A DNA stretch of 64,000 bases from Shimia sp. Lineage in GTDB: Bacteria > Pseudomonadota > Alphaproteobacteria > Rhodobacterales > Rhodobacteraceae. The DNA lies in the NCBI RefSeq assembly GCF_022448905.1, contig NZ_JAKVCW010000007.1, forward strand, positions 124,001-188,000, in the 5' to 3' direction. The translations under genes were made by a program, and so were the position numbers. Positions 46,511-55,404 of this stretch are shown piece by piece. The notes beneath the pieces are model-generated. The model did not search any database and was not told the DNA's origin. It worked only from the letters and a program-made list of their open reading frames with translations. The first letter of the stretch is position 1. Each line of letters begins with the position of its first letter.

Positions 46511-48160
46511 TCACATGTTCGGGTAGTTAGGCCCATCGCCACCTTGTGGCGTAACCCACGTGATGTTCTGGCTTGGATCTTTAATGTCGCACGTTTTGCA
46601 GTGTACACAGTTCTGGAAGTTCACAACAAAGCGAGGGTCTTTACCCTCCTCTTCGACCACTTCGTATACACCAGCGGGGCAATAGCGCTGTGCAGGCTCC
46701 GCAAACTTCGGCAGGTTCACCGAAACCGGCACACCGCCGTCGGCGAGACGCAGGTGACACGGCTGACTTTCTTCGTGGTTGGTCATCGAGAAGCTGACGT
46801 TTGTCAGGCGGTCAAAGGACAGCTTGCCGTCTGGCTTCGGGTATTCAATCGGCTTGTGTTTGCTGGCTTCCTCGGTCGCGTCGGCATCATTTTTGCCATG
46901 CTTGACGGTACCAAAAAGAGAGAAACCAAATGTGTTGGTCCACATGTCCAAGCCGCCAAGCATCAAGGAAGCTGTCAGACCCCATTTGGACCAGATCGGC
47001 TTCACATTGCGCACCTTCTTCAGGTCCTTGCCAATCGCACCGCTGCGCACCTCGGTTTCATATGCGGTAAGCTCGTCGCCAGAACGCTCAGCCTTGATCG
47101 CATCAAACGCTGCTTCAGCGGCCGCTTTCCCGGAAAGCATCGCATTGTGGTTGCCTTTGATACGCGGCACGTTGACCATACCCACGGAACAGCCCAGGAG
47201 CGCCACACCAGGCGCCACCATTTTCGGCATGGATTGATAGCCACCTTCCGAGATTGCCCGCGCGCCGTACGCAACCCGCTTGCCGCCCTCCAACAGCTCG
47301 GCAACCTTTGGGTGGTGCTTGAAGCGCTGGAACTCCATGTAAGGGAAGAGGTGTGGGTTCTTGTAGTTCAGGTGCACCACAAAGCCGACATACACTTGGT
47401 TATTTTCCAGGTGATAGATGAAGGACCCGCCGCCCGCGTTCTTACCCAGCGGCCAGCCCATCGTGTGGGTCACTTCGCCGAGATTGTGCTTGGCAGGGTC
47501 GATCTCCCAGATCTCCTTCATGCCAACGCCAAACTTTTGCGGTTCTTTGCCGTCCTGAAGATTGTATTTCGCAATCACCTCTTTGGCGAGGGACCCACGT
47601 ACGCCTTCAGACAGGAACACGTATTTGCCGTGCAGTTCCATTCCTGGCTCGGTGTTTGGTCCGTAAGATCCATCTTCTTCCAAACCAAAGACACCGGCGA
47701 CCACGCCTTTGACTTCACCATTGTCGCCATAAACCAGCTCAGAGCAGGCCATACCTGGGAAGATTTCAACTCCAAGCTCTTCCGCCTGCTCCGCCATCCA
47801 GCGGCAGACGTTGCCCATGGACACAATGTAGTTGCCGTGGTTGTTCATCAGCGGCGGCATCGGGAAGTTTGGCACGCGAATTTCGCCCGCCTCGCCCAGC
47901 ATATAGAAATTATCTTCCTTCACCGGCGTGTTCAGCGGCGCGCCTTTGGCCTTCCAGTCAGGAATCAGCGCGTCCAAACCACAAGGGTCCAGAACAGCAC
48001 CTGAAAGAATGTGCGCACCCACCTCGGACCCTTTTTCCAAGACCACAACATCAAGGTCCGCGTCCAATTGCTTCAGACGGATCGCTGCCGATAGGCCAGC
48101 AGGACCTGCACCAACGATGACAACGTCATACTCCATGGCTTCGCGTTCGATTTCCGACAT
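46511..48160 (-). CDS. electron transfer flavoprotein-ubiquinone oxidoreductase
   Basis: ETF-QO passes electrons from acyl-CoA dehydrogenases, via ETF, into the quinone pool. The 549-aa protein has the FAD loop VVIVGAGPAGLSAAIRL near residue 12 and the C-terminal 4Fe-4S ligands Cys494, Cys518, Cys521 and Cys524 (CVHCKTC). The ATG at 48160 has AAAGGGG upstream; an extension to 48280 does not fit the family. No etfAB genes are in the window, but an acyl-CoA dehydrogenase is encoded at 57-58.6 kb. Confidence 0.96.
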   Translation of the reverse strand: MSEIEREAMEYDVVIVGAGPAGLSAAIRLKQLDADLDVVVLEKGSEVGAHILSGAVLDPCGLDALIPDWKAKGAPLNTPVKEDNFYMLGEAGEIRVPNFPMPPLMNNHGNYIVSMGNVCRWMAEQAEELGVEIFPGMACSELVYGDNGEVKGVVAGVFGLEEDGSYGPNTEPGMELHGKYVFLSEGVRGSLAKEVIAKYNLQDGKEPQKFGVGMKEIWEIDPAKHNLGEVTHTMGWPLGKNAGGGSFIYHLENNQVYVGFVVHLNYKNPHLFPYMEFQRFKHHPKVAELLEGGKRVAYGARAISEGGYQSMPKMVAPGVALLGCSVGMVNVPRIKGNHNAMLSGKAAAEAAFDAIKAERSGDELTAYETEVRSGAIGKDLKKVRNVKPIWSKWGLTASLMLGGLDMWTNTFGFSLFGTVKHGKNDADATEEASKHKPIEYPKPDGKLSFDRLTNVSFSMTNHEESQPCHLRLADGGVPVSVNLPKFAEPAQRYCPAGVYEVVEEEGKDPRFVVNFQNCVHCKTCDIKDPSQNITWVTPQGGDGPNYPNM

Positions 48161-48412
48161 TGGCTTCCCCTTTCGGATCGCTGGGTAATAATCTTTCGCA
48201 CCTGCTAGCCCGACTATAATCAATACGTCAATCGGAACCCCACGACATTTCGCCTCATTTGCGTAATTTTGCGGCGGCACAACGTATTTCTACTTGCATT
48301 GTTTCCCCCTCTTGCATTTGAAAGAGGTCTCAGGGCACTCTGCCGTGCTAGTACATAAAACATACTCGCCGCCCGGCCTTTTAGGCGGCCAAAGACCAAC
48401 GGGACCGCACCC

Positions 48413-48883
48413 ATGGAAAAAATACCAATGACCCGCGCCGGGCACTCGGCGCTCGAAGCGGAATTGAAGCAGTTGAAAACGGTGGAACGCCCCGCGATCA
48501 TCGAGGCGATTGCCTCTGCGCGCGAGCTAGGCGACCTGAAAGAAAACGCAGAATACCATTCTGCACGTGAAAAACAGGGGTTCATCGAAGGGCGTGTAAA
48601 GGAACTGGAAGCGGTGATTGGCCTGGCGGAAGTTATTGATCCAGCGTCCCTCTCCGGTGCTATTAAGTTTGGCGCAACCGTCACATTGGTGGACGAAGAC
48701 ACCGACGAAGAAAAGACCTGGCAGATTGTCGGCGAACATGAAGCCAATGTCGAAAAAGGCCTGCTCAACATCAAATCGCCCATCGCACGTGCTTTGATTG
48801 GCAAAGAAGAAGGCGACAGCGTCGAAGTCCGCACGCCGGGCGGCGAGAAAAGTTACGAAGTTCTCAGTATTTCTTATCAGTGA
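48413..48883 (+). CDS. greA: transcription elongation factor GreA
   Basis: GreA rescues backtracked RNA polymerase by stimulating RNA cleavage. The 156-aa protein has the N-terminal coiled coil with the acidic tip [20 protein letters not shown] and the C-terminal FKBP-like domain ([24 protein letters not shown]). Start and length are standard. It is divergent from ETF-QO. Confidence 0.97.
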   Translation: MEKIPMTRAGHSALEAELKQLKTVERPAIIEAIASARELGDLKENAEYHSAREKQGFIEGRVKELEAVIGLAEVIDPASLSGAIKFGATVTLVDEDTDEEKTWQIVGEHEANVEKGLLNIKSPIARALIGKEEGDSVEVRTPGGEKSYEVLSISYQ

Positions 48884-48897
48884 ACCAGATAGTTAAG

Positions 48898-49932
48898 ATG
48901 CGGCCCCGCATGACAGACGACACCGATTCCCAGCCAACGCCGCTGGGCATCTATGACAAACCAAACGGCCCCAAAGTCACTTCAATCGAGTTGATTGCGG
49001 TGGGCCTAAGCTTTGTTTGGCTGGTGGGGTCTGTGGTGTTTTTCCTGGTGCTGGAGCACAATCCGGTTGATGGCAGCAGCGGCCTGCAGTTCCTCATGAC
49101 GCTATTGGCAGTCTTCATGCCGGTTGCGATGATCTGGGTGGCGGCCACAGCTGCGCGGTCTTCCCGCGTTATGCGCGAAGAGAGCGCCCGCTTGCAGGCG
49201 GCGATCGACGCCATGCGCCGCACTTATGTCAATCAGGCTCAGGGCGTGCAGGCACAGCAAGGCGTGGAGCCTTCGGTCGCGAAGAAGCTCGACGAGATTG
49301 CGGCGGCGACGCGGAAAACGGAAACTGCGCTGGCGACTTTTTCGTCGAGCCGCGAACGTGATGATGGCATCCGCAAATCACAGGAAGCCGAGCCTGTGAA
49401 GGACGACCAGGCGGATCAGGGCACCCTGGCCTTGGGAACACCTGCTGAAGAACTGTCCCCGCCTCTGCCCCGTTCAGATTTCATCCAAGCCCTGAACTTC
49501 CCGGAAAACGCCGATGATGCCGAAGGCTTTGCCGCGTTACGCAAAGCGCTGCGGGACCGTCAAGCGGCCCAACTGATTCAAGCCAGCCAGGATGTTCTGA
49601 CGCTACTGAGTCAGGACGGCATCTACATGGACGACCTGCGCCCAGACTTAGCACGCCCGGAAATCTGGCGCCGGTTTGCAAGTGGCGAACGTGGGAAGCC
49701 AATTGCGGCCTTGGGCGGTGTGCGTGACCGCAGTTCGCTGGCGCTGGCTGCAGGTCGCATGAAACAAGACCCGATCTTCCGCGACGCCGCGCATCACTTC
49801 TTGCGCCGTTTTGATAAGTGCTTTGTGGAGTTTGAAGAAACCGCATCAGACGCGGACATTGCGGCCCTCTCGGAAACCCGCACCGCCCGCGCCTTTATGC
49901 TGCTAGGCCGCGTGGCCGGGATCTTCGACTAA
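48898..49932 (+). CDS. two-span membrane protein with coiled coil, unknown function
   Basis: The roughly 344-aa protein has two membrane spans (IELIAVGLSFVWLVGSVVFF and MTLLAVFMPVAMIWVAA) in the first 90 residues, then a Gln-rich coiled coil and a soluble C-terminal domain of about 150 residues ending MLLGRVAGIFD. No named family is recognised, though such proteins are common in Rhodobacterales. The start is uncertain: a GTG at 48880 overlapping the greA stop and ATG codons at 48898 and 48910 are all possible and none has a good ribosome site, which fits translation coupled to greA. Confidence 0.75.
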   Translation: MRPRMTDDTDSQPTPLGIYDKPNGPKVTSIELIAVGLSFVWLVGSVVFFLVLEHNPVDGSSGLQFLMTLLAVFMPVAMIWVAATAARSSRVMREESARLQAAIDAMRRTYVNQAQGVQAQQGVEPSVAKKLDEIAAATRKTETALATFSSSRERDDGIRKSQEAEPVKDDQADQGTLALGTPAEELSPPLPRSDFIQALNFPENADDAEGFAALRKALRDRQAAQLIQASQDVLTLLSQDGIYMDDLRPDLARPEIWRRFASGERGKPIAALGGVRDRSSLALAAGRMKQDPIFRDAAHHFLRRFDKCFVEFEETASDADIAALSETRTARAFMLLGRVAGIFD

Positions 49933-49959
49933 AAAAGGCGCTCCATCGAGCGCCTTTTT
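49932..49959 (+). terminator. terminator after the greA pair, probably bidirectional
   Basis: AAAAAGGCGCTC (49932-49943) and GAGCGCCTTTTT (49948-49959) form a perfect 12-bp stem with loop CATC, between converging transcripts. Confidence 0.9.
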
Positions 49960-49964
49960 CACAT

Positions 49965-51236
49965 CTACAGCCCAAACGCGGAGTAAGGGTAGTAAAGCAC
50001 CTCCGTGCCCTCCTCTACGTCCATGGCGTCGTCTGGTAGCTCCACCAACCCTTCAGCCCAGCTCAACCCACTGATCCGCCCGGAACCTTCGGATTTGAAC
50101 ACCTCCGCCCGCCCGTCCCGCAAGCGCGCGCGCAGATATTCGCGCCGCCCAGCTTTCTTGGACTTTGCAAAAGCCGCGGGTACCCGTTGCGCCACCGGTT
50201 CCTGCCATCCGGCACCGCCCAAAGCGTCCATAGCGGGTTTGGCGAAAATCAACGTGCAAACCTTTGCCGCCACAGGGTTGCCCGGCAAGCCAAACACAGG
50301 CGTGCCAGCCCACATCCCCAGAGCCAATGGACGGCCCGGTTTGATTGCCAGCCGCCACAGCGTCATGGAACCGGTTTCATTGAGCAAGGCGGACATGTGG
50401 TCCTCATCGCCCGCAGAGGCACCGCCGGAAGTCAGGATCATATCCGCAGAACTTGCAGCTTCATCCAAGAAACTTTTTAAGGCGTCACGATCATCCGGCG
50501 CGCGGCCCATGTCTATGGGCTCAAAACCAAATTGGGCGATCATAGCAAGCAGCATGGGGCGGTTCGCGTCAAAAATCTGATCTGGCCGCGCGTCCTGACC
50601 TGGCTCCGCCAACTCGTCTCCGGTGGAAACCACCGCCACACGCAAGCGCTTGAACACCAACAGCTGTGACACGCCTGTTGCGGCCGCCAAGGCCAGATCG
50701 GCAGGCGTAATGCGCTGGCCTTTGGCGAGGATGACACCGCCGACGGCTACGTCCTCCCCTGCCTTTCGGGTATTGCTGCCTTTTTTGAGCGGACCGTGAA
50801 AGGCAATTGCCGTGCCATCGGTGGTCACGTCTTCTTGCAGGATCACAGTGTCCACGCCTTCAGGCACGGTGGCCCCTGTGAGGATGCGTACAGCGTGAGC
50901 GGAAGGCAGTTCTCCTTCAAACGGGTCACCCGCAGCTGATCGACCTGCCACCAATGGCAGCGTTTGCGGCCCTTCAATGATATCGGCATGATGCAGCCCG
51001 TAGCCATCCACCGCAGAGTTCGGCTGTGGCGGATTGGACCGCCGCGCGACAACATCCTCTGCCACGATCCGGCCCAAGGCTGCAAACAGCGGGACCGTTT
51101 CCGTGTCAACACATACATGAAGTCGTTCCTTTAGAAGCGTCAGGGCTTCAGACACAGGCGTCCAATGCGTGTCCGCGGGCAAAGAAAAACAATCGTTTTT
51201 CAGAGGCGGCGGCACCAGTTCATTTTGCTTGGACAT
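49965..51236 (-). CDS. moeA: molybdopterin molybdotransferase
   Basis: MoeA inserts molybdate into adenylated molybdopterin. The 423-aa protein has the usual four-part layout, with SNPPQPNSAVDGYGLH near residue 65, GATVPEGVDTVILQED, VSTGDELAEPG, and the active-site LTSGGASAGDEDHM and FGLPGNPVAAKV. It is the last gene of the fdhD-mobA-mobB-moeA group, nine bases after mobB. Confidence 0.96.
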   Translation of the reverse strand: MSKQNELVPPPLKNDCFSLPADTHWTPVSEALTLLKERLHVCVDTETVPLFAALGRIVAEDVVARRSNPPQPNSAVDGYGLHHADIIEGPQTLPLVAGRSAAGDPFEGELPSAHAVRILTGATVPEGVDTVILQEDVTTDGTAIAFHGPLKKGSNTRKAGEDVAVGGVILAKGQRITPADLALAAATGVSQLLVFKRLRVAVVSTGDELAEPGQDARPDQIFDANRPMLLAMIAQFGFEPIDMGRAPDDRDALKSFLDEAASSADMILTSGGASAGDEDHMSALLNETGSMTLWRLAIKPGRPLALGMWAGTPVFGLPGNPVAAKVCTLIFAKPAMDALGGAGWQEPVAQRVPAAFAKSKKAGRREYLRARLRDGRAEVFKSEGSGRISGLSWAEGLVELPDDAMDVEEGTEVLYYPYSAFGL

Positions 51237-51245
51237 ATGGGCCTC

Positions 51246-51755
51246 CTAACCGGCGGGTGACGCGCTCATCCCCAAGTCAGACAGAATAAAATCAGCAATT
51301 GCCTTTGTATCGTTCAAGTCAAATACCGGTTTGTCGTTTTCCAGCGCCACGTCGCTGGCAATTGCGCGAATGGTCGGATCTTCCGGCGAAATCAGCGCGT
51401 TGCCGGTCTCCTGACGATGCGCTTCGACCTTGGGGTGGGCATCCCGTTTATAGCCTTCCACCAGCACCAGATCGACATCTGAGAGCTTGGTGAGCAGGTC
51501 CTCAAGCGTTGGCTCATCTTCATCGCGCAACTCATGCATCAACGCCCAGCGGCTTTTGGACGCCAACAAGACCTCCCGCGCCCCAGCCACCCGATGGCGG
51601 TGGCTGTCCTTACCCGGGTGATCCACGTCAAAGCTGTGATGCGCATGTTTGACTGTGGACACACTAAAGCCGCGCCCCGTGATTTCGGTCACCAAACGTT
51701 CCATCAACCCGGTTTTGCCCGAATTTTTCCACCCGACAACGCCATAGATTTGCAT
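51246..51755 (-). CDS. mobB: molybdopterin-guanine dinucleotide biosynthesis protein B
   Basis: The 169-aa GTP-binding protein has the P-loop GWKNSGKTGLMERL at residues 8-21 and KHAHHSFDVDHPGKDSHRH, the MobB signature. It helps MobA in forming the guanine dinucleotide cofactor. It lies two bases after mobA. Confidence 0.94.
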   Translation of the reverse strand: MQIYGVVGWKNSGKTGLMERLVTEITGRGFSVSTVKHAHHSFDVDHPGKDSHRHRVAGAREVLLASKSRWALMHELRDEDEPTLEDLLTKLSDVDLVLVEGYKRDAHPKVEAHRQETGNALISPEDPTIRAIASDVALENDKPVFDLNDTKAIADFILSDLGMSASPAG

Positions 51756-51757
51756 TG

Positions 51758-52378
51758 TTATTCCATCTCTCCAGCAATCCGGCGCGCCTCTTCAAGATCT
51801 TCCGGTGTATTCACATTAAAGAAAGGGTCTATCCCGCTTTGCACAAAGGCGGCTTGACCTGCATCATGTTTGTCCGTCCAGATCACAACTTTTCTCAAGC
51901 CTGCTTCCAAGGCTGCCCTCAAGTCCTCCCGCAGAGCCACGGGCCAGAGCCCAAAGGTCGGCTGTCGCCAGAGTTTGCCGCCCGGCTTTCCCGAAGCGGC
52001 CAAGGCGAGCGGATGCGGTCTGGCTTCAGAAGCCAGCAAGAGTTGTGGCACCAAATCACAGGGGAAGAATGGCGTGTCGGCTGCGGCCGTCACAATCGCA
52101 TCCGCCCCCTGCTCTGCCGCCCAGTCCAGACCGGCCAACACACCAGCCAAAGGCCCAGGAAACTCCGCCAGAGAGTCCGGAATTACAGGTAGTTCCAGAT
52201 CCGCAAACCGCGCTGGGTCGCCATTGGCGTTGAGCGCCATGCCAGCCACCTGTGGCTCCAAACGGTCGATCACGTGCTGCAAAATGGTATTGCCACCTAA
52301 GGCCAAGCGGCCCTTATCGCCACCGCCCATGCGGGTGGCCTGGCCTCCCGCCAAAATCACGCCAAGGGGTTGTTTCAT
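51758..52378 (-). CDS. mobA: molybdenum cofactor guanylyltransferase
   Basis: MobA attaches GMP to molybdopterin. The 206-aa nucleotidyltransferase has the GTP-binding LAGGQATRMGGGDKG at residues 9-23 and AAADTPFFP for the metal site. Its start overlaps the fdhD stop. The presence of MobA means that the cell's molybdoenzymes use the bis-MGD form. Confidence 0.95.
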   Translation of the reverse strand: MKQPLGVILAGGQATRMGGGDKGRLALGGNTILQHVIDRLEPQVAGMALNANGDPARFADLELPVIPDSLAEFPGPLAGVLAGLDWAAEQGADAIVTAAADTPFFPCDLVPQLLLASEARPHPLALAASGKPGGKLWRQPTFGLWPVALREDLRAALEAGLRKVVIWTDKHDAGQAAFVQSGIDPFFNVNTPEDLEEARRIAGEME

Positions 52379-53262
52379 CGACCATATCCCCCTTTACGCG
52401 CGTGCTTTTTGCCCTCGTCCGGCACACTGGCTGGATCAACATCGCGCAGCAAGCGCTCCTCGCCACTGAGGCAGACAAAACGCTGGCCTCGCATCCGGCC
52501 AATTACGGTAAGCCCCACTTGGCGCGCGATCTCCACGCCCCAAGCGGTGAACCCGGAACGAGATGCAAGAACGGGAATGCCCATCAAGGCGCATTTGATC
52601 ACCATCTCGGACGTGAGCCGACCGGTGGTGTAGAGCATCTTATCCGCCGCTACTTCTCCGTGCTGAAACATCCACCCAGAGATTTTGTCGACCGCATTAT
52701 GCCGGCCAACGTCCTCCATATAGACCAACGGCCGCGCGCCTTGGCAGAGCACAGTGCCATGAATGGCACCGGCCTCCAGATACAGCGACGGCGTGCGATT
52801 GATGGTATTGGCGAGCGCATAGAGGTCGCTGGTTTTGACCTGCGTCTGAGGCAGCTCTACCCCTTCCAAGCCTTCCATCATGTCGCCAAAAACGGTGCCC
52901 ACGGCACAGCCCGATGTACGGGTCTTTTTCTTGAGTTTCTCTTCGTGATTGGTCTCTGTTTCGGTGCGCACGACAACCACTTCGAGCTCTTCATCATAGT
53001 CCACCCGCGTGACAACATCACCGTCGCGCAACATGCCCTGATTGCGCAGAAAACCAACCGCCAGATACTCCGGATAGTCGCCAATGGTCATGGCTGTCAC
53101 GATTTCCTGGCTGTTGAGGTAAATCGTCAGAGGCCGTTCTTCTACAACGGAAATTTCGGTTTCCTGCCCAAGGTGATCCACGCCAGTGACGGCGCGGGTC
53201 AAGCGTGGCGCTTTGGGATCAGGGGCAATCAGATATTGTGCCAAGTCCGGCGCGTCTGCCAT
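52375..53262 (-). CDS. fdhD: FdhD, formate dehydrogenase accessory sulfurtransferase
   Basis: FdhD passes sulfur from a cysteine desulfurase to the molybdenum cofactor of formate dehydrogenase. The 295-aa protein has the family blocks TIYLNSQEIVTAM, GDYPEYLAVGFL, GRHNAVDKISG and ASRSGFTAWGVEIA. The loop that in E. coli holds the paired Cys reads RTSGCAVG: Cys119 is present, but the second position is Gly122. GGAGG precedes the ATG at 53262. It is the first gene of the Moco group; no formate dehydrogenase subunit gene is in the window. Confidence 0.93.
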   Translation of the reverse strand: MADAPDLAQYLIAPDPKAPRLTRAVTGVDHLGQETEISVVEERPLTIYLNSQEIVTAMTIGDYPEYLAVGFLRNQGMLRDGDVVTRVDYDEELEVVVVRTETETNHEEKLKKKTRTSGCAVGTVFGDMMEGLEGVELPQTQVKTSDLYALANTINRTPSLYLEAGAIHGTVLCQGARPLVYMEDVGRHNAVDKISGWMFQHGEVAADKMLYTTGRLTSEMVIKCALMGIPVLASRSGFTAWGVEIARQVGLTVIGRMRGQRFVCLSGEERLLRDVDPASVPDEGKKHARKGGYGR

Positions 53263-53411
53263 GGGTGTCCTCCGTTGATTAGTGGGCAAACTAGTGATGA
53301 TTTTTTTGTATTGCCACCATCAAAAACTTTGCTGCGACCTTGCGTTCACAACGCTTGCGCAGCCGTGGCCAACTCGCTACCCCGACTAAGGTACATTTCA
53401 GCGAGGCTTTT

Positions 53412-54125
53412 ATGGCGTCATATTGGGATAGATCCATCTTCTGGCGCGGCTTCCGGGATGGGTTGCCGTTTGTGCTGGTGGTCGGGCCGTTTGGCATGTT
53501 GTTTGGCGTTGTGGCCACCGAGGCAGGACTGCCTTTGGTGCAGGTCATGAGCTTTTCGATTGTGGTGATCGCAGGTGCCGCGCAGTTCACAGCGCTGCAG
53601 TTGATGGCGGACAATGCGCCAACCATTGTGGTGATCGCCTCAGCACTGGCAGTGAACCTGCGGATGGCGATGTACTCGGCCTCTATGACGCCGCACCTTG
53701 GGCCGTTGCCAGTGTGGCGGCGGGCGTTAGTAGCTTATAGTCTGGTAGATCAAAGCTATGCGCTTTCGGTCATGGAATATGAGAAGCGTCCGGAGATGAC
53801 GCTGGCGCAAAAAACCTCTTATTTTGCAGGGGTTATCGCGCCGGTTCTGCCAAATTGGTACCTTGCAACGCTGGTAGGTGCTTTAGTGGGACAGTCCATT
53901 CCAGACAGCTTTGCGCTCGATTTTGCGGTGCCCATCACCTTCCTTGCGATGATTGGTCCAATGCTGCGCACCAAGGCGCATGTTGCGGCGGCAGTGGTCT
54001 CGGTCATCTGCGCGCTGCTCTTCGCCTTCCTGCCCTGGAACCTGGGCCTGATCGCGGCAGGGATTGCAGGTATGATGACTGGGGCCTTTGTGGAATTGCG
54101 CACCGAAAACAAGGACATGGCATGA
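53412..54125 (+). CDS. azlC: AzlC-family branched-chain amino acid exporter subunit
   Basis: The 237-aa membrane protein has the AzlC signature FRDGLPFVLVVGPFGMLFGV and GAAQFTALQLMADNAP, with about seven spans. With the small AzlD subunit it exports branched-chain amino acids or similar compounds. GAGG precedes the ATG at 53412. It overlaps azlD by four bases and is divergent from fdhD. Confidence 0.9.
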   Translation: MASYWDRSIFWRGFRDGLPFVLVVGPFGMLFGVVATEAGLPLVQVMSFSIVVIAGAAQFTALQLMADNAPTIVVIASALAVNLRMAMYSASMTPHLGPLPVWRRALVAYSLVDQSYALSVMEYEKRPEMTLAQKTSYFAGVIAPVLPNWYLATLVGALVGQSIPDSFALDFAVPITFLAMIGPMLRTKAHVAAAVVSVICALLFAFLPWNLGLIAAGIAGMMTGAFVELRTENKDMA

Positions 54126-54445
54126 GTGAGAGCACAACCGTCTGGGTGATCATTGTCGCCATGGGGATGGGCAGCTTTGGGTTGCGCTTCCTGTTTTTGG
54201 GCGTGATCGGCGACCGGGAATTGCCTGAGTGGGTGCTGCGCCATTTGCGCTATACGGCTGTGGCTGTACTGCCAGGGCTGGTGGCACCACTTGTGCTGTG
54301 GCCTGCGGCAACGGAAGGGCAACCGGACCCAGCGCGGCTGGCGGCGGCGGCAGTGACGCTTGGCGTGGGCTATGCCACTAAGAACGTTTTGGCGGCGATT
54401 TTCAGCGGCGCGGCGGCGTTGTTTCTGGGGCTGTATTTCCTCTAA
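54122..54445 (+). CDS. azlD: AzlD-family membrane protein
   Basis: A 107-aa protein with four hydrophobic helices, starting MSESTTVWVIIVAMGMGSFG, and RHLRYTAVAVLPGLVAPLVLW, a typical AzlD pattern. It starts inside the azlC stop (ATGA) and forms a two-part exporter with AzlC. Confidence 0.9.
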   Translation: MSESTTVWVIIVAMGMGSFGLRFLFLGVIGDRELPEWVLRHLRYTAVAVLPGLVAPLVLWPAATEGQPDPARLAAAAVTLGVGYATKNVLAAIFSGAAALFLGLYFL

Positions 54446-54450
54446 AATCC

Positions 54451-54494
54451 ACGTCGGTATTGCGTCGGTATCACGGCTGTTTTGCGACTGTGGC
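54451..54494 (-). repeat. 11-bp iterated repeat, four units
   Basis: Read on the minus strand: GCCACAGTCGC, AAAACAGCCGT, GATACCGACGC and AATACCGACGT, followed by GGATTTT. The order of unit types is the same as at 42.5 kb, but the site lies between converging genes, just after the azlD stop. Confidence 0.72.
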
Positions 54495-54524
54495 GATGCG
54501 CTTCTGTGCATCATTTTCGAGATC

Positions 54525-55154
54525 TTACTGACGTTCGTATTCCGGGACAAAGGCGGCGAGCACCTTGGACTTGTCGTCGTCGTCGTACTCAAACAGACGA
54601 TCATAGGTCGCGCCTTTGTCGGCAAAGTAGTCCATCAACTTGCGCGGATAATAAGACTGCGGCGCATCCTCAAAACCCGGCAAGGTCTTCAACAGCGCAG
54701 AGGTAGATTTTGCACATTGTGCCTCGGTCACCGGACCCAGCGACTCGGCGCCGCGCAGGGCCATCTCCGCAACCTGCGGGCTCACGTCGATGGACTGCAC
54801 CACCACATGGTAGGTCTCGCGCGCATGAAAGCGGGTGTACTGATCCACCATATAAGGTGTCATGCCGTAGACCACATCGTTTTTTGCAACGATCGCGTCC
54901 TCTTTGCGGAAGGAGCCAGCCGGGTCAAAAGCCACGCGCTGGCTGCCATTGATCATCAACGAGGTATGCGCGCCGGAGCCGCTCTCGTTGGAGATCATGG
55001 TGTAGAGCGTCAGCTGTTTAGGGCCGTCATGCACATAACGCGCGGCCTCCACAGCGGCGTCCGGCGAGTTGCTGGACGCCGGATTTCGCACCGAACAGGC
55101 CGACACTGAAGCGACCAGCGCCACAAGCGCCAAACCACGTACCAAAACATTCAT
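54525..55154 (-). CDS. lipoprotein of unknown function
   Basis: A 209-aa protein with a lipoprotein signal (lipobox SVSAC). The mature part begins with a Ser/Asn-rich linker, then LTLYTMISNESGSGAHTSLMI and RVAFDPAGSFR, which resembles proteins with a Cys/His papain-like fold of the DUF4105 or NlpC type by pattern only (the conserved GAHTSLMI segment), then a helical C-terminal part with YPRKLMDYF. I would not assign an activity. It lies 25 bases before the cytochrome oxidase subunit IV gene in reading order after it, on the same strand. Confidence 0.8.
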   Translation of the reverse strand: MNVLVRGLALVALVASVSACSVRNPASSNSPDAAVEAARYVHDGPKQLTLYTMISNESGSGAHTSLMINGSQRVAFDPAGSFRKEDAIVAKNDVVYGMTPYMVDQYTRFHARETYHVVVQSIDVSPQVAEMALRGAESLGPVTEAQCAKSTSALLKTLPGFEDAPQSYYPRKLMDYFADKGATYDRLFEYDDDDKSKVLAAFVPEYERQ

Positions 55155-55179
55155 ACCTGAGAACCCCGGCGAGACGCGA

Positions 55180-55314
55180 TCAGCTGTTGAACAGCGCCAG
55201 GAAAATCAAAACGGCAATCGCGGCAACCGACACGTAGGTGGACCATTTGATAAAGCCTTCAAATGCTTTTTCCTGTGCTTCGATGTTCATCGAGCCGTGC
55301 TTGTGTTCTGCCAT
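55180..55314 (-). CDS. aa3-type cytochrome c oxidase subunit IV
   Basis: A 44-aa protein, MAEHKHGSMNIEAQEKAFEG then FIKWSTYVSVAAIAVLIFLA, with one membrane helix. This is the pattern of the small subunit IV of bacterial aa3 oxidases (Paracoccus and Rhodobacter type), with the conserved N-terminal EHKHGSMN. The subunit is not needed for catalysis. GGAAGGA precedes the ATG. The large oxidase subunits are not in the window, which is usual for this gene. Confidence 0.88.
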   Translation of the reverse strand: MAEHKHGSMNIEAQEKAFEGFIKWSTYVSVAAIAVLIFLALFNS

Positions 55315-55404
55315 CTGGGTAATCCTTCCTGTTGCTAGAGCGCTGGATAGCTGATTCATCTGGCCCTGTCACCCACTCAGGTGTCGCAGGGTGGTGCATA
55401 GCGT

